Below, piece by piece: positions 1 through 6,837 of a stretch of 43,826 nucleotides of DNA. The DNA lies in NCBI GenBank assembly GCA_031261785.1, contig JAISIZ010000005.1, positions 1 through 43,826 of the forward strand. The letters are read 5' to 3'. The notes beneath the pieces are model-generated. The model saw only the letters and a list, made by a program, of their open reading frames with translations, made no database searches and was not told the origin of the DNA. The stretch is from Mediterranea sp. (in: CFB group bacteria) (lineage in GTDB: Bacteria; Bacteroidota; Bacteroidia; Bacteroidales; Bacteroidaceae). Position 1 is the first letter of the stretch. The number at the start of each line of letters is the position of its first letter. Position numbers and translations under genes: made by a program.

Positions 1-279
1 CATAGAGCGCGTATATGGTTTGAGGCCGAAAGCTACATCCTTCAGATACCGGTCACGGCATTCGAGATCGTTTGCGACAAAACGCGGATAGAGAAGGCTC
101 TCGCCGGCGCGTATTGGGACGCCTTGCTCGACGCGTGCGCGTTCCTCCGAAAGTCGTGGAAAGAGAAACGTGATATACTTGAGGAGGAAGGCCTTCTACA
201 CCATCTATCCCAAAACGTCACCGCTCATTTCCTGCGAGTTGAAAGAACGACGATACATCGGGCAAAACGGGCAAAATAG
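1..279 (+). CDS. C-terminal part of an unrecognised protein (cut by window edge)
   Basis: Frame 1 stays open from the first base to a TAG at 277-279, giving the last 92 residues of a protein. The composition looks like real coding sequence: mixed charged and hydrophobic residues, one Trp-rich stretch (AYWDALLDACAFLRKSWKEK) and a basic tail. It ends about 70 bp before the promoter of the next genes, so it would belong to a separate upstream transcript. I do not recognise the family. Because the genes downstream look like remains of a secreted-peptide locus, a maturation enzyme is possible, but nothing in these residues proves that. The frame could also be the tail of a broken gene. Confidence 0.55.
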   Translation, partial: HRARIWFEAESYILQIPVTAFEIVCDKTRIEKALAGAYWDALLDACAFLRKSWKEKRDILEEEGLLHHLSQNVTAHFLRVERTTIHRAKRAK

Positions 280-352
280 AACGACGGAAGGTGACGGATG
301 TGTTGCAAATGCAACAAAATGAATCGATATGGCAAAAAGATGACGATATTAT

Positions 353-384
353 TTTGTGAGACTGTTCCTGTTTTTGTAGTTTTG
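353..384 (+). promoter_or_regulatory. Bacteroidetes-type promoter for the thioredoxin cluster
   Basis: A -33 TTTG (353-356) is followed after 20 nt by TAGTTTTG (377-384), an exact match to the Bacteroidetes -7 box TAnnTTTG. It would start transcription near 391, about 60 nt before the first gene of the cluster. Confidence 0.65.
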
Positions 385-451
385 CGAATGTTATGTAACG
401 GGACTTGAGCGCTCGCGAAGTTCAATATAAACTATAATAATGAGGAGAATT

Positions 452-766
452 ATGAAATTATTGATAGCATGTTTAATGGCTATCATTCCACTGCTTCCAT
501 TGGAAGCCCGCAATGATCAAGGTGGGCAAGACAGTACAAAAACTGTAATAGACTCATTGAATCATTACTATCGCGCGCAGGACGCTATCGTGTTCCTGAA
601 CGACACCATAGTTCCCTATACTGTGGTACTCCATCCGGTGGAAGAGGGCATAGCCCCCTATCCCGAGTTTGTCTGCGTTGGAGGGTGGCACGTGCCTTTC
701 GAGGCTATTAGACGCTATGGCGAGAAGTATAGAAAAGGAATCTTATTTTTTAGGAAAAATGAATAG
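452..766 (+). CDS. small secreted protein of unknown function
   Basis: This short protein of 104 residues (108 if translation starts at the in-frame ATG at 440) begins with a clear Sec signal peptide, MKLLIACLMAIIPLLPLEA. I chose the ATG at 452 because GAGGAG lies just upstream of it. The mature part is about 85 residues. Its C-terminus, with IRRYGEKYRKGILFF, weakly resembles the end of TonB-receptor plug-like domains found in small Bacteroidetes proteins, where GEKGKNGVILI-type motifs are common; that is an impression only. The stop codon overlaps the start of the TlpA-like gene by 8 nt, so the two are probably translationally coupled and exported together. Confidence 0.7.
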   Translation: MKLLIACLMAIIPLLPLEARNDQGGQDSTKTVIDSLNHYYRAQDAIVFLNDTIVPYTVVLHPVEEGIAPYPEFVCVGGWHVPFEAIRRYGEKYRKGILFFRKNE

Positions 767-1835
767 GTACATAACAATGTTCTGCCTGTTGGGTGTTTCA
801 ATATCCATATACGCGCAGAAAGCACGCTATCATGTTGATGGCTCTGTAAACTCCCGGTATGACGGGAGCTTGGTCACGCTCTTTACCTTTACGGGGAATG
901 CTATCCGGACCGTGGATTCCACCTACGTGGAAGGAGGACACTTCACGTTCGACGGGCCGGAATATCTTTATGAGATGTCGCTCATTTCCTTGGGTAATTA
1001 CCCGGATACGGTATTGTCTGCCGGGTTGTATTTGGAAAGAGGGCCTATTAAGGTCGAGCTGGCCCGGAGGTCGAAGGTCGACTCCCCGTTGATGAGAGAG
1101 TATGCGGCGTTTCGCGATTCATGTAACAAATTGTGGTCTCAAGTGTATGCGGAGGAAGATGAACGGGTGGCTAAGGCCTATGAGGAGGCAATCTACAATT
1201 ATCGCTATGCATTCAAGAAGAAGCATCTTCATCATGGACTGAGTAGAAATTTGTTTATAGAGGATCAGTGTTATCCGGAGGATTCCACATTCTTCAAATT
1301 ATATGAGGAGCTTCCGGACAAGGAGAAATCCAGAGAGACTGTGAGGCAGGCATATCATAGAATGACGTCATTCCGTGAACAGCTCTTCATGAAAGGAAAA
1401 CCTGCCCCGGATTACCTGTTGGTCGATTCTTTGGGCATAGAGAGGCATTTGGCCGACTGTATAAGGAGGGGCGACCTGGTCTTCATCGATTTTTGGGCCA
1501 GTTGGTGTGGGCCATGCGTCGCGCAGGAGCCTCACCTCATCGAGCTATACGACAAATACAAGGAACGTGGCTTCAACATTGTAGGTGTCTCGCTGGACGA
1601 AAACCGACGCTCATGGCTTCGTCATCTCCGTAAGAGCGATACGCCATGGGTTAATCTATGCATAAAGAATGAGGACGATTCCGACAAATTATATGGGTTA
1701 TATCATCTATCGGGTCTTCCCGCAGGTTTTCTGGTTGATAAGACAGGACAGATTGTCTGTGTAGTGAGGGGGCAATGGGTGGAATTGAAGTCTATCTTGG
1801 AGGCGTATTATGAGACAAATACCGAAAATAGATAA
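759..1835 (+). CDS. TlpA-like thioredoxin with DUF4369-type N-terminal domain
   Basis: An exported thiol-disulfide oxidoreductase of 358 residues. After a signal peptide (MNRYITMFCLLGVSISIYAQ) comes a beta-rich DUF4369-like domain (roughly residues 22-110), a charged helical linker, and a C-terminal TlpA/AhpC-type thioredoxin fold with FWASWCGPC (active Cys 250 and 253) and a cis-Pro loop, GLPAGFLVDKTG. The longer open frame starting at 669 is rejected because it overlaps the previous gene by about 100 bp, whereas the ATG at 759 has AGGA upstream and opens straight into a signal peptide. Family members act in the periplasm as disulfide reductants. In Bacteroidetes, runs of such genes often accompany secreted-peptide clusters. 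The exact substrate cannot be told from sequence. Confidence 0.9.
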   Translation: MNRYITMFCLLGVSISIYAQKARYHVDGSVNSRYDGSLVTLFTFTGNAIRTVDSTYVEGGHFTFDGPEYLYEMSLISLGNYPDTVLSAGLYLERGPIKVELARRSKVDSPLMREYAAFRDSCNKLWSQVYAEEDERVAKAYEEAIYNYRYAFKKKHLHHGLSRNLFIEDQCYPEDSTFFKLYEELPDKEKSRETVRQAYHRMTSFREQLFMKGKPAPDYLLVDSLGIERHLADCIRRGDLVFIDFWASWCGPCVAQEPHLIELYDKYKERGFNIVGVSLDENRRSWLRHLRKSDTPWVNLCIKNEDDSDKLYGLYHLSGLPAGFLVDKTGQIVCVVRGQWVELKSILEAYYETNTENR

Positions 1836-1888
1836 ATTGGATAAGATCCGAGACGCCCTAATCTACTTCACATAACAAAAAGCATCGT

Positions 1889-3148
1889 ATGAAAGTGAAA
1901 AATATTATTTTAATTTTAGGTCTGCTTCCCTCTTGGGCAATGGGGCAAGACAAAACTGGGGACACTTACGAAGTGACTCTTGGCACCTCAACGGAAGGGG
2001 GTAAGACAATGTTAAGGCTACATGAAATGGCGGAAAGTCCGTCTAATTGTGTTTTGCCTTTGGAGAAAGTCGATTCGTTCGCTGTTTATAAAGTGAGGAT
2101 TGGCGCCAAAGTCACAAATCCAATGGGCGTTAGCCAAGACTATTTCTACGTGTACGTGGGCTTGAACCTCGCACGTGGGGAGAAATCGATGGTTATAGAT
2201 AGCGACTTGGATAATGACTTACGGAACGATAGCCTGTATGTCATCCCTTTGGGAGAGAAGGATTGTTATCAGAAGGGACATTTGACTTTGGAATCCGCAA
2301 TAAATGTACCTTACCAGATACTTGGAGAAACAAAGATGCACGTAGTTCCTCTGAGTATCTATCCTTTCAACTCAAATGAGTCCATCGCAAAATCGCAATC
2401 TTTACAAATAGGTTTAGGAGCGAACATTTCGAAGGTAGGCTCGTTCTCTCTGAACGAAAGACAATACTATATTTCGGCAGGTTCCATGGAGGCGCCACTT
2501 ATTCCATGGCACTTATCTGCTAAAAGCAGTTTGTTTGTAGACCAACAAAAGGAAAATGCACGAGATCGTTTATATATCTTTGTGCATATAGGGGACACAA
2601 TTCTGTTGGGCGACCGAATGCTCGTATTGGGTCATGCGGGAGAGGACAAGATTTCTCTTCGAGACATCGGAGGGATGAGCGTTTCGCAAGGGATAAACCG
2701 CAACTTCCCCGATATACAGGTTCATGAGCTGGATAATGACCACTTGGTCAATCTTCAGGGTGCGACAAGAGGGAAATATGTCTTCATTGACTTCTGGGGA
2801 AGCTGGTGCACCTATTGCATTCACTCCATGCCAATGGTCAAGCAGCTCTACGAGCAAGTCAAGAACCGATCCGACGTTGCCGTTCTGGGGATAGCCAACG
2901 AAAGGAAGCGGTCTCCGGAAGCGTTACGGAAAAAGGTGAGCGAGCTTCAAATACAACATACCAATTACATCGTTTACGATGATGAGGCCAAGCGTCCGGT
3001 ATCCCCCATGAGTCTGTGGCAAGTAGCAAGCTACCCCACTTATCTGATATTGGACAAGGACGGGAAAGTGGTTTTCAAAACGACTGGCTCCCCAAATACC
3101 GAGCTTGCCGTATCGACCTTCCTGAAACAGATAGGAGAAGAACAATGA
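1889..3148 (+). CDS. TlpA family thioredoxin-like protein, second copy
   Basis: This 419-residue exported protein starts with a signal peptide ending near WAMGQ. The N-terminal 270 residues are beta-rich and do not match the DUF4369 domain of its neighbour in any obvious way. The last 150 residues form a thioredoxin domain with FWGSWCTYC (Cys 307 and 310) and a cis-Pro loop ASYPTYLILDKDG. The CTYC centre differs from the CGPC of the neighbour, which suggests a different redox potential or partner (inference). It follows the first TlpA gene after 53 bp, and its TGA overlaps the ATG of the next open frame, so all are likely one operon driven from the promoter near 353. Confidence 0.88.
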   Translation: MKVKNIILILGLLPSWAMGQDKTGDTYEVTLGTSTEGGKTMLRLHEMAESPSNCVLPLEKVDSFAVYKVRIGAKVTNPMGVSQDYFYVYVGLNLARGEKSMVIDSDLDNDLRNDSLYVIPLGEKDCYQKGHLTLESAINVPYQILGETKMHVVPLSIYPFNSNESIAKSQSLQIGLGANISKVGSFSLNERQYYISAGSMEAPLIPWHLSAKSSLFVDQQKENARDRLYIFVHIGDTILLGDRMLVLGHAGEDKISLRDIGGMSVSQGINRNFPDIQVHELDNDHLVNLQGATRGKYVFIDFWGSWCTYCIHSMPMVKQLYEQVKNRSDVAVLGIANERKRSPEALRKKVSELQIQHTNYIVYDDEAKRPVSPMSLWQVASYPTYLILDKDGKVVFKTTGSPNTELAVSTFLKQIGEEQ

Positions 3149-3315
3149 AATGCCTTTATATCATCAACGAATGTGGAAGTTCCCCAAACAACGGCATCGG
3201 CACTTTCATCAACAACACGTTCGGCGGAATGGGCAAGGTGGCGCGAACCTGCTTCATCGACTTCAACGCCAATGTCGAGGGGTGCGCCGTCACGCGGAAC
3301 GCGACTACGCCCTGA
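3145..3315 (+). pseudogene. 5' stub of a Bacteroidales-type glycosyltransferase
   Basis: The frame starts with ATG overlapping the TGA of the TlpA gene (ATGA) and runs for 56 codons. MKCLYIINECGSSPNNGIGT and the following residues resemble the N-terminus of GT4-like glycosyltransferases of the type seen in Bacteroidales peptide-maturation loci (I believe the TIGR04157 family; from memory, not verified). A complete enzyme would have 350-450 residues. The reading frame ends at 3315 where it runs into an unrelated ABC-transporter fragment in another frame. It is therefore a truncated gene left by a deletion or recombination. It could still be translated through coupling but should have no transferase activity. 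Confidence 0.6.
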
Positions 3316-3515
3316 AGAACCTCACCCCGCGCGTCCCGCACCACAAGGTGACGGCCATCGTGGGGGCGAGCGGGAGCGGGAAGACCACCAGCTACCGGAA
3401 GACGCTGCCCTTCGTGCCCAACATGGAAGGGCAGGCCGACATCGTCACCGACGACATCTCCCTGCTCGAACGCTTGCCGCTGCCGATAAGGAAGGTGCTG
3501 ACGGAGGGGATGTAG
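3303..3515 (+). pseudogene. fragment of an ABC exporter ATPase domain
   Basis: In frame 3 the sequence reads YALKNLTPRVPHHKVTAIVG followed at once by ASGSGKTT, which is the strand-Walker A segment of an ABC-exporter nucleotide-binding domain. It then degenerates: the usual LLKLLLKFY-type helix has become SYRKTLPFVPN, followed by MEGQAD and a stop at 3513-3515. The wording KVTAIVGASGSGKTT is typical of peptide-exporting ABC transporters (including the peptidase-containing type) and less like UvrA. No transmembrane part, signature motif or Walker B is present. It is a decayed remnant fused to the glycosyltransferase stub and supports the view that a peptide-export locus once lay here. Confidence 0.6.
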
Positions 3516-3543
3516 TAGGCCACGCGCTTCGCGCCAGGGGCAT

Positions 3544-4386
3544 TCATCCTTTTGCCAGCCGTATGCCTTCGTCGCCGATCAGGATGAGGTGCTTCTTGTA
3601 AAGTTCGCCAACGCCTTTCTTGAACGTCTTCTTGCTGACGCCGAACGTGTCGTAAATCTCGTCGGCGGGACTTTTGTCGCCCAGGGGGATCTGTCCGCCG
3701 TGCTCGCGGATGTAGGCGAGCAGGGTTTGGGCGAAATCGTCTACCTTCTCGAAACCGGGTTTCTGGAGCATGAGGTCCACCTTGCCGTCGGGACGCACCT
3801 GCTTGACGAAAGCTGTCGTCGACGTGCCGACGGGGAGATGGCGAAACACTTCGTTCTTGTAGATCAGGCCATTGTATTTGTTCTCGATGATGGCTTTGAA
3901 ACCGAGATCGGTTTCCTGCCATACCAGGATGTCGACCTCCTCGTCGGGTTCGTAGGGGGGCGTCGCCTTGGAAAGGTAACGCTCCACCTTCGCCGAGGCG
4001 ACGATGCGGTAGCTCTCCTCGTCGACGTGGGCGTGTATGATGTATTTGCGGCCTACTTCCATCTTCTGGCGCTGTTCGCTGAAGGGGACAAAGAGATCCT
4101 TCATCAGCCCCCACCGCATGAAGGCGCCAAACTGATTGACCCACGCCACCTCGAGGCTGGCGAACTGCCCCACCTGTACCCATGGCGTGAGCGTGGTGGC
4201 AACCAGCCGCTCGTCCATGTCGAGGTAAAGGAACACGTTGACCCATTCGCCCACTTGGCATCCCTCGGGTACGTAGCGTGCGGGCAACAGGATCTCGCCG
4301 GTGTCTTCGCCTCCGTCGAGGTAAACGCCGAACTCCACTTCTTTCACCACTTCGAGTTGGTTGAATCGCCCTAATTCTATGCTCAT
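3544..4386 (-). CDS. cvfB: CvfB-like S1 RNA-binding protein
   Basis: This 280-residue protein matches the length and layout of the CvfB (YitL) family: three S1-like OB folds followed by a C-terminal winged helix. The first S1 unit is seen in LEVVKEVEFGVYLDGG, the second in WVNQFGAFMRWGLMKDLFVP, and the third around GFKAIIENKYNGLIYKNEVF. The winged-helix end contains YDTFGVSKKTFKKGVGELYK. Family members bind RNA; in Staphylococcus aureus the protein affects virulence gene expression. The role in Bacteroidetes is not established. It lies 33 bp downstream of the small membrane protein gene on the same strand, so the two may be co-transcribed, and it converges on the ABC fragment. Confidence 0.9.
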   Translation of the reverse strand: MSIELGRFNQLEVVKEVEFGVYLDGGEDTGEILLPARYVPEGCQVGEWVNVFLYLDMDERLVATTLTPWVQVGQFASLEVAWVNQFGAFMRWGLMKDLFVPFSEQRQKMEVGRKYIIHAHVDEESYRIVASAKVERYLSKATPPYEPDEEVDILVWQETDLGFKAIIENKYNGLIYKNEVFRHLPVGTSTTAFVKQVRPDGKVDLMLQKPGFEKVDDFAQTLLAYIREHGGQIPLGDKSPADEIYDTFGVSKKTFKKGVGELYKKHLILIGDEGIRLAKG

Positions 4387-4419
4387 GTCTTTATCTTTAT
4401 TGTTTTATGGTGATAGGAA

Positions 4420-4833
4420 TCATTTCTCGTTCTCCTGGCGCGTCCCCAGCAACTTGATGCCGTCGGCGTCGCGCTCGAACCGGTAACTGCCGCCCCGGTC
4501 GCCCAAGTCGAAGATGGAGATCTCCGACGCGCGGTGGTCCACGATTTGCAAGGCACTCTGCTCGGCGAAGCGCCGCACGTCGATGGCAAGCGGCTCGGCG
4601 ACGACGCGCTGGTCGTAGATGAGGCTGTCGTTGACCAAGAGTGAGACGGAATCGCCCGCAAAGCCGCGCTCGAGGCTGATGACGTACGTCTCGGCGAAGA
4701 CCTGGTCGGGCGTGCGGTCGCTTCGCAACCGCATGCTCATGTAGACGAAGATGACAACCACGAGGATGACGGCGAAAGCGAGGATGCCGTTGCCGATCAT
4801 AAACTGCTTGTTTGTATTTAAACGGTGTGTCAT
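4420..4833 (-). CDS. single-pass membrane protein of unknown function
   Basis: A 137-residue protein with a short basic cytoplasmic start (MTHRLNTNKQ), one strong transmembrane helix (FMIGNGILAFAVILVVVIFV, residues 11-30), and an extracytoplasmic domain of about 100 residues. The latter contains beta-type stretches such as SVSLLVNDSLIYDQRVV and SEISIFDLGDRGGSYRFERD, which look like a small sandwich domain. I do not recognise a named family, although proteins of this shape are common in Bacteroidales. It sits just upstream of cvfB on the same strand. A TATCTTTA sequence near 4861-4868 on the minus strand could serve as a -7 element. The next gene upstream, rimP, is divergently transcribed. Confidence 0.75.
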   Translation of the reverse strand: MTHRLNTNKQFMIGNGILAFAVILVVVIFVYMSMRLRSDRTPDQVFAETYVISLERGFAGDSVSLLVNDSLIYDQRVVAEPLAIDVRRFAEQSALQIVDHRASEISIFDLGDRGGSYRFERDADGIKLLGTRQENEK

Positions 4834-4909
4834 ATACGGATAATCATTGATTTCAGGGCGTAAAGATACGAAGACAAAGTCGTTAAAACATACTTTTTTT
4901 CTTTAATGT

Positions 4910-4940
4910 TTTGTAGTCGAATAGATTATTTATATCTTTG
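4910..4940 (+). promoter_or_regulatory. promoter of the rimP-nusA-infB operon
   Basis: TTTG (4910-4913), 19 nt, then TATCTTTG (4933-4940), an exact TAnnTTTG match. Transcription would begin around 4947, leaving a leader of about 60 nt before rimP. Confidence 0.7.
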
Positions 4941-4956
4941 CGCCGAAATACGGATG

Positions 4957-4987
4957 AAGGAGGAGGGGCGATTAAGCTCCTTTTTTT
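4957..4987 (+). promoter_or_regulatory. possible leader hairpin and T-run before rimP
   Basis: In the rimP leader, AAGGAG (4957-4962) can pair with CTCCTT (4977-4982) across a 14-nt loop, and the 3' arm runs into seven T residues. This has the shape of a weak intrinsic terminator or attenuator between promoter and rimP. The stem is only 6 bp, so it may have no function. Confidence 0.3.
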
Positions 4988-5005
4988 GTTCTTAATAACT
5001 AATAA

Positions 5006-5473
5006 ATGATAGAAAAGAAAACTGTATGCCAGATTGTTGATGAATGGCTGGAAGGCAAAGAGTACTTCCTGGTCGACGTCTCCGTGAGCCGTGACGACAA
5101 GATCGTGGTCGAGATAGACCATGCGGAAGGCGTGTGGATAGAGGACTGCGTGGAGCTGAGCCGCTATATCGAATCGCGGCTGAACCGCGAGGAGGAGGAT
5201 TATGAGCTGGAGGTTGGATCGGCTGGCATCGGGCAACCTTTCAAGGTGTTGCAGCAGTACCACATCCACGTAGGGGAAAAGGTGGAGGTGCTGACCGCCG
5301 ACGGCCGGAAGATGGTCGGCGTGCTCAAGATGGTCGACCCCGAGAAATTTACCATCGGCGTGCATCGGAAAGTGAAGCCCGAAGGCGCCAAGCGACCCCG
5401 GTTTGTGGAAGAGGACGAGACTTTTACGTATGAACAGATAAAATATACCAAATACTTAATCAACTTTAAATAG
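5006..5473 (+). CDS. rimP: ribosome maturation factor RimP
   Basis: A 155-residue protein of the normal RimP length, needed for assembly of the 30S ribosomal subunit. The N-terminal alpha-beta domain contains GKEYFLVDVSVSRDDKIVVE and IDHAEGVWIEDCVELSRYIE, with the family hallmark GSAGIGQPFKVLQQYH (the Bacteroidetes version of the SPGxxRPL motif). The C-terminal SH3-like barrel follows (VGEKVEVLTADGRKMVGVLK). It is the first gene of an operon: nusA starts 2 bp after its stop. RimP, NusA and IF2 in this order is one of the most conserved bacterial gene strings, which makes the assignment secure. Confidence 0.97.
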   Translation: MIEKKTVCQIVDEWLEGKEYFLVDVSVSRDDKIVVEIDHAEGVWIEDCVELSRYIESRLNREEEDYELEVGSAGIGQPFKVLQQYHIHVGEKVEVLTADGRKMVGVLKMVDPEKFTIGVHRKVKPEGAKRPRFVEEDETFTYEQIKYTKYLINFK

Positions 5474-5475
5474 TT

Positions 5476-6759
5476 ATGGCCAAAAAAGAAGAAACAATCA
5501 GTTTGGTGGACACCTTCTCGGAGTTTAAAGAACTGAAGAATATTGATCGGACTACGATGGTAAGCGTGCTCGAGGAGTCGTTTCGTAGCGTCATAGCGAA
5601 GATGTTTGGCAGCGATGAGAATTACGACGTGATCGTGAACCCCGACAAGGGTGACTTCGAGATATGGCGTAACCGCGAGGTAGTGGCCGACGAGGACCTC
5701 ACCAATCCCAATATGCAGATCCCCTTGAGTGAGGCGCAGAAGATCGACGCCTCGTACGAGGTGGGCGAGGAGGTGACCGACGAGGTCATCTTCGCCAAGT
5801 TCGGCCGTCGCGCCATCCTCAACCTGCGCCAGACGCTGGCGTCGAAGATCCTGGAACTGGAGAAGGACAGCCTCTACAACAAATATATAGATAAGGTAGG
5901 GAGCATCATCAACGCGGAAGTGTACCAGATCTGGAAGAAAGAGATGCTGCTGCTCGACGACGAGGGAAACGAGCTGCTGCTGCCCAAGACGGAGCAGATA
6001 CCGACCGATTTCTACCGGAAGGGGGAGACGGCCCGGGCCGTGGTGGCCCGCGTGGACAACAAGAACAACAATCCGAAGATCATCCTCTCGCGCACGTCGC
6101 CCGTATTCTTGCAACGACTGTTCGAGATGGAGGTTCCCGAGATCAACGACGGCCTCATCACCATCAAGAGGATAGCCCGCATCCCCGGCGAACGCGCCAA
6201 AATAGCGGTGGAATCGTACGATGACCGCGTAGACCCCGTGGGCGCCTGCGTGGGCGTGAAGGGTAGCCGCATACATGGCATCGTGCGCGAACTGCGCAAC
6301 GAGAACATCGACGTGATCAACTACACGGCGAACACCTCACTGTTCATCCAACGTGCCCTCAGCCCGGCCCGCGTCTCTTCTATCCGCCTCAACGAGGAGG
6401 AGAAGAAAGCGGAGGTGTTCCTCAAGCCGGAGGAGGTATCGCTGGCTATTGGAAAAGGCGGCTTGAACATCAAGCTGGCCAGTATGTTGACCGAGTACAC
6501 CATCGACGTGTTCCGCGAATTGGACGCGAACGCTCCGGAGGCCGACGAGGACATCTACCTCGACGAGTTCAAGGACGAGATAGACGAGTGGGTGATCGAT
6601 GCCATCAAGGCTATCGGTTTCGACACCGCGAAATCCGTGCTGAACGCGCCGCGCGAGATGCTGATCGAGAAAGCGGACCTGGAAGAAGGAACGGTGGACG
6701 AGGTGATTGAAGTATTGAAAAGGGAATTCGACGAAGAGAAGCCTATGCCGCAAGAGTAA
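5476..6759 (+). CDS. nusA: transcription termination/antitermination factor NusA
   Basis: A 427-residue NusA. The N-terminal RNA-polymerase-binding domain spans about residues 1-130, followed by an S1 domain that includes KGETARAVVARVDNKNNNPK, then two KH domains marked by ACVGVKGSRIHGIVREL and EVSLAIGKGGLNIKLASMLT. The extra acidic repeats of proteobacterial NusA are missing; a short helical C-terminal segment (about 365-420) remains, as usual for Bacteroidetes. It controls pausing, termination and antitermination. The gene follows rimP after 2 bp and precedes infB by 78 bp, so it shares the promoter near 4910. Confidence 0.97.
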   Translation: MAKKEETISLVDTFSEFKELKNIDRTTMVSVLEESFRSVIAKMFGSDENYDVIVNPDKGDFEIWRNREVVADEDLTNPNMQIPLSEAQKIDASYEVGEEVTDEVIFAKFGRRAILNLRQTLASKILELEKDSLYNKYIDKVGSIINAEVYQIWKKEMLLLDDEGNELLLPKTEQIPTDFYRKGETARAVVARVDNKNNNPKIILSRTSPVFLQRLFEMEVPEINDGLITIKRIARIPGERAKIAVESYDDRVDPVGACVGVKGSRIHGIVRELRNENIDVINYTANTSLFIQRALSPARVSSIRLNEEEKKAEVFLKPEEVSLAIGKGGLNIKLASMLTEYTIDVFRELDANAPEADEDIYLDEFKDEIDEWVIDAIKAIGFDTAKSVLNAPREMLIEKADLEEGTVDEVIEVLKREFDEEKPMPQE

Positions 6760-6837
6760 TGCTTGTTGCTATACCCAAACGTGCCAGGACGGCATGCGCG
6801 GGCTACGTTTTCTCCACTCTATTATTAAATTTTAAAT

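Noticed and set aside
3303..3515. Interpretation as a UvrA fragment
   Set aside because: KVTAIVGASGSGKTT and the preceding YALKNLT fit ABC exporter ATPases better than UvrA, which typically reads VITGxSGSGKSS.
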